Assembly (NCBI RefSeq): GCF_035207705.1
Contig: NZ_CP128187.1
Span: forward strand, 186,001 to 250,000
DNA: 64,000 nucleotides
Origin: Maribacter sp. BPC-D8
GTDB taxonomy: Bacteria > Bacteroidota > Bacteroidia > Flavobacteriales > Flavobacteriaceae
Direction: 5' to 3'
Within the stretch, counting starts at the first letter, position 1. The number at the start of each line of letters is the position of its first letter. A model generated the notes under the pieces. It was given only the letters and a program-made list of their open reading frames with translations. It was not told the DNA's origin and made no database searches. The translations under genes and the position numbers were made by a program. Positions 55,836-64,000 of this stretch are shown piece after piece.

Positions 55836-57725
55836 TTACTTCACCATCTCGTAGCTACGTTTAATAAACTCGGTTAAAGCTTTACCTTTAAGTAAGCCTT
55901 TAGATAACTTTGCCAAGTCAAGTGATTGATTGATCAATCGCTCTTTTTTCTTCGCTGTCTTTGTATTTAAAAACTCACTAACCAATGGGTGATTTGTATT
56001 TACAATCAAGTTGTACATGTCTGGCATAGAACCCATACCGAACATACCGCCGCCACCGCCGGTTTGTTGCATTTCTTTCATACGACGCATAAACTCAGGC
56101 TCAGTAATCGTGAACGGAGAAGAATCGCTATCCATAGCTTCTAATTGAACCGTAAAGCTTTTATCTGTAATAGCTTCTTCCAATTCTTTCTTCAAAGTCT
56201 CTTTTTCTTCTTCAGATAATTTAGAGATTTGAGTTTCTTCTTTCTGGATTAGTTTGTCAATATGGTCAGCATCTACACGAGCAAAAGAAATATTCTCTTT
56301 AGAACTTTCTAGCTTCTGCATTAAGTGACCGATAATTGGCGAATCTAATAACAATACTTCATAACCTTTAGCCTTCGCAGTTTCAATATAACTGTGTTGT
56401 GCTTCTTTGTCAGATGCGTAAAGAATAACTGTTTTTCCGTCTTTATCTGTTTGCGTATCTTTTATTTTCTCTTGTAGTTCTTCAAACGTAAAGTAAGAAC
56501 CATCTACTGTTGGGTAAAGGGCAAACTTATCTGCTTTGTCAAAGAACTTATCTTCAGAAAGCATTCCGTATTCAATAACGATTTTAATATCGTTCCATTT
56601 TGCTTCAAACTCGGCGCGATCATTTTTGAACAGTGAGCTCATCTTATCAGCTACTTTTCTAGTGATATAAGAAGAGATTTTCTTAACGGCACCATCAGCC
56701 TGTAAATATGAACGAGATACGTTTAAAGGAATATCTGGAGAATCGATAACACCACGTAACATGGTCAAGAATTCTGGTACAATACCTTCAACATTATCAG
56801 TTACGAATACCTGATTTTGGTACAACTGAATTTTATCTTTCTGCTGATTTAAATCGTTAGACAGTTTTGGGAAATATAGAATACCAGTAAGGTTAAAAGG
56901 ATAATCTACATTTAAATGAATATGGAATAAAGGCTCTTCGAACTGCATTGGGTAAAGCTCTCTGTAAAAACTCTTATAGTCTTCTGGCTTTAAATCCGTA
57001 GGTTGTTTTGTCCACGCTGGGTTAGGGTTGTTAATGATATTATCAACCTCTTTCGTTGGTGCAGGATCTTCTTCTTTTGCGCCTTCAGGTTTTGGTAAGG
57101 TTTCAGTCCTCATTCCGAATTTGATCGGAATAGGCATAAACTTATTATACTTACTTAAAAGCTCGTTTATTTTACCATCTTCTAAAAACTCGGTAGAATC
57201 ATCTGCAATATGAAGAATGATTTCTGTACCACGAGTTTCTTTTTCAGCTGGTTCCATTATAAATTCAGGCGAACCATCGCAAGACCATTGTACTGCAGGT
57301 TCATCTTTATAACTCTTGGTAATGATCTCTACTTTATGGGCAACCATAAACGCAGAATAGAACCCAAGTCCGAAATGACCTATGATACCTGAATCTTTAG
57401 CAGAGTCTTCATATTTGTTCAAGAACTCTTCAGCGCCAGAAAATGCTACTTCGTTAATATACTTCTTAACTTCTTCTTCTGTCATACCAAGACCTTGGTC
57501 AATGATATGCAGCTTCTTACCTTCTTTATCAACTTTAACCTCTATAATAGGGTTACCATATTCAACCTTAGCCTCGCCAATAGTGGTCAAGTGCTTCATT
57601 TTTAAGGTTGCATCGGTTGCATTCGAAATCAACTCTCTTAGAAAAATTTCGTGATCACTGTACAAGAACTTCTTGATCAGTGGAAAAATGTTGTCTACGG
57701 ACACATTAATTTTACCTGTTGCCAT
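55836..57725 (-). CDS. htpG: Chaperone protein HtpG (Hsp90)
   Basis: 629 aa, usual length. The N-terminal GHKL ATPase has ELISNATDATLKM, DQGLGMTEEE and GHFGLGFYSAFMVA; the middle domain has LPLNVSRSYLQ and FFDKADKF; the C-terminal dimerisation domain ends FIKRSYEMVK and contains a glycine/methionine-rich stretch (GGGGGMFGMGSM at ~560) common in Bacteroidota HtpG. It is an ATP-dependent cytoplasmic chaperone, usually stress-induced. It is divergent from the small-RNA candidate and the TetR-like gene across a 370-base gap. Confidence 0.97.
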   Translation of the reverse strand: MATGKINVSVDNIFPLIKKFLYSDHEIFLRELISNATDATLKMKHLTTIGEAKVEYGNPIIEVKVDKEGKKLHIIDQGLGMTEEEVKKYINEVAFSGAEEFLNKYEDSAKDSGIIGHFGLGFYSAFMVAHKVEIITKSYKDEPAVQWSCDGSPEFIMEPAEKETRGTEIILHIADDSTEFLEDGKINELLSKYNKFMPIPIKFGMRTETLPKPEGAKEEDPAPTKEVDNIINNPNPAWTKQPTDLKPEDYKSFYRELYPMQFEEPLFHIHLNVDYPFNLTGILYFPKLSNDLNQQKDKIQLYQNQVFVTDNVEGIVPEFLTMLRGVIDSPDIPLNVSRSYLQADGAVKKISSYITRKVADKMSSLFKNDRAEFEAKWNDIKIVIEYGMLSEDKFFDKADKFALYPTVDGSYFTFEELQEKIKDTQTDKDGKTVILYASDKEAQHSYIETAKAKGYEVLLLDSPIIGHLMQKLESSKENISFARVDADHIDKLIQKEETQISKLSEEEKETLKKELEEAITDKSFTVQLEAMDSDSSPFTITEPEFMRRMKEMQQTGGGGGMFGMGSMPDMYNLIVNTNHPLVSEFLNTKTAKKKERLINQSLDLAKLSKGLLKGKALTEFIKRSYEMVK

Positions 57726-57876
57726 TTTTATATTTTTTATGCCACAGTTAGTGCGGCCATTATTAATAATGATTGTTCGATGCTATTGGTCAAAAAAAAT
57801 ACCACAATAGCTTATTGTGACAAACTGACAGTTTACTGCCTTTAAAAGTTTAACATATATTTTTGTTTATGAAATA

Positions 57877-57906
57877 TTGAAAAAAGTTAAACATAATGTA
57901 TATTTG
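57877..57906 (+). promoter_or_regulatory. Bacteroidota sigma-type promoter (TTG-N19-TATATTTG)
   Basis: TTG at 57877-57879, 19 bases, then TATATTTG at 57899-57906, an exact match to the TTTG-N17-23-TAnnTTTG pattern of Bacteroidota. The predicted start is at about 57911-57913, at the base of a stem, with no gene beginning before the hairpin at 57988. Confidence 0.7.
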
Positions 57907-57910
57907 TAGT

Positions 57911-58018
57911 GTGATTATGAAAAAGTGCTATGAGAAAGAATTTTAAGCATAATCACATGTTGATTATTTATTGGTTAGGTTGTTTTGAAAACGTGCTATT
58001 AAAAAATAGCACGTTTTT
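57911..58018 (+). ncRNA. Candidate ~108-nt small RNA or attenuated leader
   Basis: From the predicted start there is a 9-base perfect stem (GTGATTATG, 57911-57919, with CATAATCAC, 57948-57956), a 30-base unpaired middle, and a terminator hairpin (57988-58000 with 58005-58017, loop AAAA, followed by Ts). A nine-codon ORF (57917-57946) lies inside the first stem loop but its start codon is in the stem. GTGCTAT occurs both in the first loop (57925-57931) and in the terminator 5' arm, so an alternative pairing is possible. Either a stand-alone small RNA or a leader attenuator for the TetR-like/UbiB operon. No known Rfam family was recognised. Confidence 0.55.
57988..58018 (+). terminator. Terminator of the small-RNA candidate
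   Basis: A 13-base perfect stem AAAACGTGCTATT/AATAGCACGTTTT with a 4-base loop and a run of five Ts. It lies 78 bases before the TetR-like gene. Confidence 0.9.
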
Positions 58019-58095
58019 GCTAAATAAAAGCTAATGTTTTATGAAAACGGCTAACTATAAAATCTGCATCGTACCTTATATAAAAATAATTCGAT

Positions 58096-58749
58096 ATGGC
58101 CACAAAAGCTAAAAAAGTAACAAAAGAGACGATTGTAACAATGTTTATGGACTACGTTTTAGAAAACGAGCAAGTGCCTAAAACAGTTTATAAGTTTTGT
58201 AAAGTAAACGCTATTGAAGAATCAGATTTTTATCTTCATTTTGGTTCTATAGATGCCATTAAGAAAGGCATTTGGGATACTTTTTATATGAACACGGTTA
58301 GTGTAATAGAGAAAAACAAAGAGTATCAAGAATTTACGAATAGAGATAAGATGCTTACGTTTTTCTATACCTTCTTCGAAGTGTTAACATTGAATAGAAG
58401 CTATATCTTATTTATTATGGATAGTGCTTCTGGTCCGTTTAAAAATTTGGAGCAGTTAAAAGGACTTAGAAAAAACATTAAGGAGTTTTCTAAAGGCTTG
58501 ATTGCAGATGGTAATGCAGATAAGAGTTCAAAAATTACGAAACACAATCCGCAATTGTTTTCAGAAGGGGCATGGTTACAAACTATGTTTTTAATGAATT
58601 TTTGGAAATCAGATGATTCAGCGGCTTTCGAAAAAACAGATGTAGCTATTGAAAAATCTGTGAACACTATTTTCGATGTGTTCGATAACACACCACTAGA
58701 GAATATTCTAGACTTCGGGAAATTTCTGTACAAAGAAACCTTTGCCTAA
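58096..58749 (+). CDS. TetR/AcrR-like protein (regulator or COQ9-like lipid-binding protein)
   Basis: 217 aa. The N-terminal region (~8-60) has the TetR layout, but its helix-turn-helix is weak: VPKTVYKFCKVNAIEESDFYLHF against the usual AEAAGVSKGTLYRHF pattern; the FYLHFGSIDAIKKGIWDTF segment is TetR-like. The C-terminal ~150 residues form the all-helical ligand domain. The next gene, 15 bases downstream, is a UbiB/ABC1 kinase-like gene. Because eukaryotic COQ9 has a TetR fold and works with the UbiB-family protein COQ8, this may be a lipid-binding partner rather than a repressor. That is inference; the fold assignment is moderate. Confidence 0.82.
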   Translation: MATKAKKVTKETIVTMFMDYVLENEQVPKTVYKFCKVNAIEESDFYLHFGSIDAIKKGIWDTFYMNTVSVIEKNKEYQEFTNRDKMLTFFYTFFEVLTLNRSYILFIMDSASGPFKNLEQLKGLRKNIKEFSKGLIADGNADKSSKITKHNPQLFSEGAWLQTMFLMNFWKSDDSAAFEKTDVAIEKSVNTIFDVFDNTPLENILDFGKFLYKETFA

Positions 58750-58764
58750 TCTAACCCCTACGAT

Positions 58765-60078
58765 TTGAAAACACTTGATAAAATACCTACCGGAAAAATA
58801 GAGCGAGCAAGCAAGCTGGTGAAAACCGGAGCTAAGATTGGTGGTAACTATGCCAAGTATTTGGGCAAGAAAATTATCAATCCAGACACGACTAAAGACG
58901 AATTGAACGAAGATAATGCCGCAGATATATATGACGGCTTAAAATCTTTAAAGGGTAGTGCGCTTAAAGTTGCCCAGATGTTAAGTATGGAAAAAAATCT
59001 ACTGCCAAATGCGTATGTAGAGAAGTTTTCATTATCTCAATTTTCAGTTCCCCCATTATCTGCGCCACTGGTTCGAAAAACATTTAAAAAGTATTTAGAC
59101 AAATACCCAGAAGAGGTTTTTGACACTTTTGATAAAGATTCTATAAACGCGGCTAGTATTGGGCAGGTACATAAAGCTACTAAAGATGGTAAAAGCTTAG
59201 CGGTAAAAATTCAGTACCCAGGTGTAGCGCAAAGTATAAGTAGCGATTTGGCGATTGTGAAGCCTATTGCTATTCGTATGTTCAATCTTAAAGGTAAAGA
59301 TTCAGATAAATATTTTAAGGAAGTTGAAAATAAGCTGGTTGAAGAGACAGATTATATTCTAGAAGTAGCACAAAGTAAAGAGATTACCGAAGCATGTTCG
59401 GTAATAACAAATATCAATTTTCCAAAGTATTACACTGAATTATCAAGTGCCCGTATTATTACGATGGATTGGATGACAGGTAAACACTTAAGTGAGTTTA
59501 CAAAAGCAGGTTTCTCTCAAGCTACTGGCGATAAATTAGGTCAAGCCTTGTGGGATTTCTACATGTTTCAAATTCACGGTCTACGAAAAGTACATGCTGA
59601 TCCACACCCAGGCAATTTCTTGGTAAATGATAATGAAGAGCTTATTGCTATTGATTTTGGCTGTATTAAAGAAGTGCCAGATTCCTTTTATGTACCGTAT
59701 TTTGAATTGGCAAGACCAGAGGTGATTTCAAATGATGAGAAGTTTACCGAAAAGTTATACGAGCTTGAAATATTGATGACTACAGATACACCAGAAGAAA
59801 TATTATTTTTCAAATCGATATTTCATCAATTACTAAGTTTATTTACATCACCATTTCATAATGAAGATTTTGATTTTGGCGATGAGGTATTTTGGAGTGA
59901 AATTGCGGCATTAGGAGAACAATTTTCTTCTGATAAGCAAATAAGAAAAATGAACGGTAATAGAGGTTCAAAGCACTTTTTGTATATGAACCGTACCTTC
60001 TTTGGTCTTTACAATCTTCTTCATGATTTAAAGGCAAATATTAAAGTAAACGATTACAAGAAATATTTGAGTAACTAA
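58765..60078 (+). CDS. AarF/ABC1/UbiB kinase-like family protein
   Basis: 437 aa. The start is TTG (MKTLDKIPTGKIERASKLVK); no ATG is better placed. UbiB-type motifs: KGSALKVAQMLSME (KxGQ-like region), AASIGQVHKA (alanine-rich loop replacing the kinase P-loop), VKIQYPGVAQ (Lys), VHADPHPGNFLV (catalytic loop) and IDFGCIKEVP (DFG-like). The family binds ATP and supports quinone and isoprenoid lipid metabolism. The tight link with the TetR-like gene suggests joint function in lipid or menaquinone handling. No quinone-biosynthesis gene is adjacent. Confidence 0.92.
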   Translation: MKTLDKIPTGKIERASKLVKTGAKIGGNYAKYLGKKIINPDTTKDELNEDNAADIYDGLKSLKGSALKVAQMLSMEKNLLPNAYVEKFSLSQFSVPPLSAPLVRKTFKKYLDKYPEEVFDTFDKDSINAASIGQVHKATKDGKSLAVKIQYPGVAQSISSDLAIVKPIAIRMFNLKGKDSDKYFKEVENKLVEETDYILEVAQSKEITEACSVITNINFPKYYTELSSARIITMDWMTGKHLSEFTKAGFSQATGDKLGQALWDFYMFQIHGLRKVHADPHPGNFLVNDNEELIAIDFGCIKEVPDSFYVPYFELARPEVISNDEKFTEKLYELEILMTTDTPEEILFFKSIFHQLLSLFTSPFHNEDFDFGDEVFWSEIAALGEQFSSDKQIRKMNGNRGSKHFLYMNRTFFGLYNLLHDLKANIKVNDYKKYLSN

Positions 60079-60193
60079 TTTTACACTCATTCTTAATAAT
60101 AGATGATTGTTATATTTTCAAATAGAATTCTTAATAGTTGTTTATATTGCAACACTAATTCTACCTGAGCTTTATCAGGATTAAAATATTACT

Positions 60194-61204
60194 ATGTATA
60201 ATTCAAAAATAATTGGCTTAGGTCATTATGTGCCTGATAACGTAGTGACAAACGATGATTTGTCAAAGTTGATGGAAACGAATGATGCCTGGATCCAAGA
60301 GCGTACCGGTATAAAAGAAAGAAGACATGTAGTTAAGGGTGATGGCGACACCACCACAACTATGGGTGTAAAAGCTGCAAAAATTGCAATTGAAAGAGCC
60401 GGTATTGATAAAGACGATATTGATTTTATCGTTTTTGCTACTTTGAGTCCCGATTATTATTTCCCTGGTCCTGGAGTATTGGTTCAAAGAGATTTAGGTA
60501 TTAAAACCGTTGGTGCGTTAGATGTACGTAACCAATGTTCTGGTTTTGTGTATGCTATCTCTATTGCAGATCAGTATATTAAAACAGGTATGTACAAAAA
60601 TGTACTTGTTATAGGTTCAGAACTTCACTCTCATGGTTTAGACATGACCACACGAGGTAGGGGAGTTTCTGTAATTTTTGGTGATGGTGCCGGTGCGGCA
60701 GTTTTGACCAGAGAAGAAGATAACACTAAAGGTATATTATCGACTCATTTACATTCAGAAGGTCAGCATGCAGAAGAACTTTCTTTGATTGCACCTGGTA
60801 TGGGTAATAGATGGGTAACCGATATCATTGAAGATAACGATCCTAACGACGAATCTTACTATCCGCATATGAACGGTCAATTTGTATTTAAAAATGCAGT
60901 TGTTCGTTTCAGTGAGGTTATTGTAGAAGGATTAGAGAAAAATAAATTGAATGCCACCGATATTGATTTATTGGTGCCGCATCAAGCTAATTTGAGAATA
61001 TCTCAATTTATTCAAAAGAAATTTCAATTAAGTGATGACCAGGTTTTTAATAATATTATGAAATATGGTAACACTACAGCTGCATCTATTCCGATAGCGC
61101 TTACAGAGGCATGGGAAGAAGGTAAAGTGAAAAGTGGAGACTTAGTAGTTTTAGCTGCATTTGGTAGTGGTTTTACCTGGGGCAGTGTCATCATTAGATG
61201 GTAA
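60194..61204 (+). CDS. 3-oxoacyl-ACP synthase III (KAS III/FabH-like)
   Basis: 336 aa. Thiolase-fold condensing enzyme with catalytic Cys in DVRNQCSGFVYA, His in VPHQANLRIS and Asn in YGNTTAASIP. The N-terminus VIGLGHYVPD-type (KIIGLGHYVPDNVVTND, WIQERTGIKERR) is typical of FabH. KAS III joins acetyl- or branched acyl-CoA to malonyl-ACP to start fatty-acid synthesis. The motif pattern fits FabH, but Bacteroidota carry several KAS III relatives, so a specialised role is possible. It has a hairpin after its stop. Confidence 0.9.
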   Translation: MYNSKIIGLGHYVPDNVVTNDDLSKLMETNDAWIQERTGIKERRHVVKGDGDTTTTMGVKAAKIAIERAGIDKDDIDFIVFATLSPDYYFPGPGVLVQRDLGIKTVGALDVRNQCSGFVYAISIADQYIKTGMYKNVLVIGSELHSHGLDMTTRGRGVSVIFGDGAGAAVLTREEDNTKGILSTHLHSEGQHAEELSLIAPGMGNRWVTDIIEDNDPNDESYYPHMNGQFVFKNAVVRFSEVIVEGLEKNKLNATDIDLLVPHQANLRISQFIQKKFQLSDDQVFNNIMKYGNTTAASIPIALTEAWEEGKVKSGDLVVLAAFGSGFTWGSVIIRW

Positions 61205-61597
61205 AATAAAGCACCCATAGTTTTGGCTATGGGTGCTATATAGTTTTGCTCAATAAGAAAAAACCAACCAATCTTCTTTATTAAATATCCCTATATAAAG
61301 TAATAGACGCAATTAAGGTTCTATTGTTACTGGATATAGGTAATTATCTCATTTTCAATATAATTTAGAGTATATAGTAAGTTTAGAAAAGCTTTAAAAA
61401 GAAGAAACCCGAACATTCCAAAATGAATTGGAAGCCGGGCTTCAAATGCTGATAGGCTATACTAAACACTAACCATTAACTATAAACATATAGCGTTACC
61501 AACAATATTTTTATACTCGCAGAGTATCTAACTTTACTAATAGACGAAATATTGTCCAATTAGTTACAGTTTATATAATTTTTAACATTTTATTATC
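61205..61597. other. 393-bp gap with two hairpins
   Basis: No gene seen. It contains the hairpin after the KAS III gene (61210-61237) and a second imperfect hairpin (61404-61443). The rest is AT-rich. The second element is not followed by a T-tract and so is not an ordinary terminator; it may be a structured leader of the CoA-binding gene 155 bases downstream. Confidence 0.6.
61210..61237 (+). terminator. Hairpin terminator after the KAS III gene
   Basis: An 11-base perfect stem (AGCACCCATAG, 61210-61220, with CTATGGGTGCT, 61227-61237) and 6-base loop. The T-tract is weak, so efficiency is uncertain. Confidence 0.7.
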
Positions 61598-61957
61598 ATG
61601 AAAAAGACCCTAGTATTCGGAGCCTCCTTAAAACCAAATCGATATAGCAATTTAGCGATACATAGACTGGTTGATTCGGGGGTTGAAACCTTAGCTTATG
61701 GATTAAGAGAAGGTGAGGTTTCAAAAGTCAATATCAGCAATAATTTAGACAAAATTAGTGATATTCATACAATTACCCTATATATAAATCCAAAAAGACA
61801 AGAAGAATATTATGATAGCATAATTTCTTTGGCTCCAAAAAGGGTAATTTTTAATCCTGGAACGGAAAACCCTGAATTCTATAAACTATTGGAAAATAGT
61901 GGAATAGAGGTTGATGTTGCTTGTACTTTAGTGCTTTTAAGTACGGGCCAATATTAA
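61598..61957 (+). CDS. CoA-binding domain protein (YccU-like)
   Basis: 119 aa. A single Rossmann-type CoA-binding domain: [20 protein letters not shown] (glycine-rich loop), [28 protein letters not shown] and the C-terminal [10 protein letters not shown], as in the YccU family and the N-terminal part of succinyl-CoA ligase alpha. It binds CoA or a nucleotide; its role is unknown. Its stop overlaps the convergent symporter gene by four bases. Confidence 0.9.
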   Translation: MKKTLVFGASLKPNRYSNLAIHRLVDSGVETLAYGLREGEVSKVNISNNLDKISDIHTITLYINPKRQEEYYDSIISLAPKRVIFNPGTENPEFYKLLENSGIEVDVACTLVLLSTGQY

Positions 61958-63441
61958 GTAATACCGTTAATATCTGCATTGGTATTTTTTTTACGAATGA
62001 GCCATAATCCTACAAAGGTTAGCAGACCATTCAACGGTAAAAGTTCATATCCGAAGATATAACCACCAAAATAGTCACTAGGCAACTTCGCTAAAATGAG
62101 AATTATCGACACACAAACTAGCGCAACAATCCATACATATTTGTCTTTTACTTGATGTTTTGTAAAGATTCCGAAAGAGAATAATCCTAGCAACGGTCCG
62201 TAGGTATATGATGCTACGCTTAATAATCCGTCAATTACATTTTTATCCAATATATATTTAAAAGAGATAACCACTAGAATTAACAGAACGCTCATACCAA
62301 TGTGTGTAATTCTACGGGTCTTTTTTGCTACATGTTCAGATTTCTTCTCGGTATTAAGAAAATCTATACAAAATGATGTTGTTAATGATGTAAGTGCACT
62401 GTCTGCGCTACTGTAAGCGGCGGCGATTAAACCGAGCATAAAAGTAACCGCAACTGTTATACCTAAGCCGCTGTTTAATGCTATCTCTGGAAACAATAGG
62501 TCAGACTTCGGTGATCCGTCCATAAGTGGTAGTGCTATATTATGTGCGTCTGCATAAATAAATAGCAAAGCACCAAGAAGCATGAAAACGAAAGTAACTA
62601 CCACTAGTACAATACTGAAGCTGACCATATTTTTTTGTGCTTCACCTAAATTTCTACATGTCAGGTTTTTTTGCATCATATCTTGATCAAGTCCCGTCAT
62701 GCAAATAGTAATGAACATTCCGCCTAAAAAAGATTTTACCAAATGGTTTTTAGAAGAAAGATCGTCAGTAAAAAAGGTTTTGCTGTACTGACCTAATTCA
62801 GGTGAGTTTAGAAACTCCATGAAAGTCCAGTCCATCTTTTCCAATATAAAATAAATAGATAGTCCGACAGATACTAGCATGAATAGGGTTTGCAAGGTGT
62901 CGGTCCAAACAATTGTTTTTATTCCGCCTTTAAAAGTATAAATCCAAATAAGTAAAATGGACAGAATAACGGTGATTTCAAAAGGAACGTTCCAAGCATC
63001 GAACACAAATTGTTGCAGAACAATAGCTACTAGAAATAAACGAAATGCAGCACCAAGAACTCTTGAGATAAAAAATGAAATAGCGCCCACTTTATAACTT
63101 ACAAAGCCAAATCGATCATCTAAATACTGATAAATAGAGGTGACATTTTGTTTGTAATAAATAGGAAGAAGTACAAATGCAGTAACCATATACCCTAGAA
63201 AGTACCCAAAAACAACCTGCATATAGCTGAATTCAGAAGCCTTTACCCAGCCGGGTACAGAAATGAAGGTTACTCCAGATAAAGAGGCGCCCACCATACC
63301 AAATGCAACCAAATACCAAGGCGACTGCTTACCAGCCTTAAAGAAGTCTTCGTTAGAATCGTTTTTACCGGTGAAATAAGAGATAATCAGTAGTAAAACA
63401 AAGTAACCCGAAATCAATAGTAAAATATGGGAGGCGTTCAT
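61954..63441 (-). CDS. Sodium:solute symporter family protein
   Basis: 495 aa with about 13 predicted membrane helices, as usual for the SSS family. The N-terminal half has [20 protein letters not shown] (typical SSS helix 2-3 region) and [20 protein letters not shown]; the middle has [20 protein letters not shown] and [17 protein letters not shown] (conserved sodium-site helix). It transports an organic solute with sodium across the inner membrane; the substrate is not evident. It is divergent from recR (208-base gap) and convergent with the CoA-binding gene (4-base overlap). Confidence 0.92.
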   Translation of the reverse strand: MNASHILLLISGYFVLLLIISYFTGKNDSNEDFFKAGKQSPWYLVAFGMVGASLSGVTFISVPGWVKASEFSYMQVVFGYFLGYMVTAFVLLPIYYKQNVTSIYQYLDDRFGFVSYKVGAISFFISRVLGAAFRLFLVAIVLQQFVFDAWNVPFEITVILSILLIWIYTFKGGIKTIVWTDTLQTLFMLVSVGLSIYFILEKMDWTFMEFLNSPELGQYSKTFFTDDLSSKNHLVKSFLGGMFITICMTGLDQDMMQKNLTCRNLGEAQKNMVSFSIVLVVVTFVFMLLGALLFIYADAHNIALPLMDGSPKSDLLFPEIALNSGLGITVAVTFMLGLIAAAYSSADSALTSLTTSFCIDFLNTEKKSEHVAKKTRRITHIGMSVLLILVVISFKYILDKNVIDGLLSVASYTYGPLLGLFSFGIFTKHQVKDKYVWIVALVCVSIILILAKLPSDYFGGYIFGYELLPLNGLLTFVGLWLIRKKNTNADINGIT

Positions 63442-63649
63442 GGATTAAAATTTTGCGGCAAATTACAAAAAGTTAAATGACGTTTGGCAAAGAGATGAGA
63501 TGCAAAAGTTTAAAATAATAGTATAAAGGTGTAATTCGATGAAATAAAATTTAATTCAATTCGTCAGCATATAATGTTTAGTTAAATTTTATGAAAACTA
63601 TACGATTAGCATTTCAAGTTTAATCGTAAATTTATACCCATATTAGCCT

Positions 63650-64000
63650 ATGGATTTTTCGTCAAAATTATTAGAAAACGCAGTGTATGAAGTTTCGCAA
63701 TTACCAGGTATTGGTAAGCGAACTGCATTACGTTTGGTATTACATTTATTAAAGCAGCCAGAACAACGTACAGAAAATCTTTCTACGTCTCTGGTAGATT
63801 TAAGAGGTAAAATACAGTTTTGTGAAAATTGCCATAATATTTCAGATACTACAATGTGCGAAATATGTGCCAACCCCAAGAGAGATAGTGCATTGGTTTG
63901 CGTTGTTGAAGATATTAGAGATGTTATGGCTATTGAAAATACGGGTCAATTTAGAGGCAAGTACCATGTTCTTGGTGGTAAAATATCGCCGATGGAAGGT
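63650..64000 (+). CDS. recR: Recombination protein RecR, 3'-truncated by window end
   Basis: The first 117 codons are in the window and the frame runs off the end. They show the helix-hairpin-helix ([14 protein letters not shown]), the C4 zinc finger ([17 protein letters not shown]) and the start of the TOPRIM domain ([15 protein letters not shown], with [15 protein letters not shown] after it), exactly as in RecR. RecR acts with RecFO to load RecA at gaps. Full length would be about 200 aa. Confidence 0.96.
   Translation, partial: MDFSSKLLENAVYEVSQLPGIGKRTALRLVLHLLKQPEQRTENLSTSLVDLRGKIQFCENCHNISDTTMCEICANPKRDSALVCVVEDIRDVMAIENTGQFRGKYHVLGGKISPMEG

Noticed and set aside
57917-57946. Nine-codon leader peptide (MKKCYEKEF) in the small-RNA candidate
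   Set aside because: Its ATG lies in the 5' stem and no codon run suggests classical attenuation; kept only as a note.
1-64000. tRNA, rRNA, insertion sequences or attachment sites
   Set aside because: Gaps were read on both strands; no tRNA-like cloverleaf, transposase or terminal inverted repeat was seen.

Overview
The window comes from a low-GC Bacteroidota chromosome, most likely a marine Flavobacteriaceae (Maribacter/Zobellia/Arenibacter-like; genus is inference). The grounds are two PorP/SprF proteins and two gliding-motility type B C-terminal domains (both type IX secretion, T9SS), Bacteroidota-type promoter boxes (TAnnTTTG), and families such as TIGR03643 and DUF5916. I saw no rRNA, tRNA, insertion sequence, CRISPR array or phage gene.

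Region 1 (1-35058) is a giant cell-surface locus with every gene on the + strand. It opens with a 5'-truncated type B substrate, a PorP/SprF outer-membrane partner and a PorE-like OmpA lipoprotein-sized protein, packed end to end and closed by a strong terminator. Three very large secreted proteins follow (about 1855, 1484 and 1413 aa). They have unrelated domain make-up but end in nearly the same 14 residues, of the form VITN-(K/R)-(R/N)-ITYR-(I/V)-K-x-N. Next is a 3446-aa protein built from 12 exact 201-bp repeats, 17 repeats of 249 bp in two blocks, and about 140 uninterrupted collagen-like Gly-X-Y triplets. It is followed at once by a second type B substrate and a second PorP/SprF. The last three genes look like one operon, comparable in logic to sprB/sprF. 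The likely theme is export and display of long adhesive or filamentous surface proteins.

Region 2 (35119-49792) is mostly housekeeping: idi-queD, manA, a small helical protein, two lipoproteins, a DUF819 membrane protein, a HAD phosphatase, a DUF5916 outer-membrane protein, an SPFH protein with a small ribbon-helix-helix gene, a class A penicillin-binding protein head-to-head with an S1/P1 nuclease, a TIGR03643 protein, and an AraC regulator divergent from a secreted protein.

Region 3 (49846-64000) holds a DoxX-like protein, a DUF885 peptidase-like protein, a MOSC protein, two tandem paralogous membrane proteins of unknown function, htpG, a candidate ~108-nt small RNA, a TetR-like/UbiB-family pair, a KAS III enzyme, a CoA-binding protein, a sodium:solute symporter and the 5' part of recR.

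The best candidates for something undescribed are the shared C-terminal tag with the giant repeat/collagen operon, the promoter-to-terminator small RNA at 57877-58018, and the TetR-like/UbiB pair that may be a COQ9/COQ8-like module.
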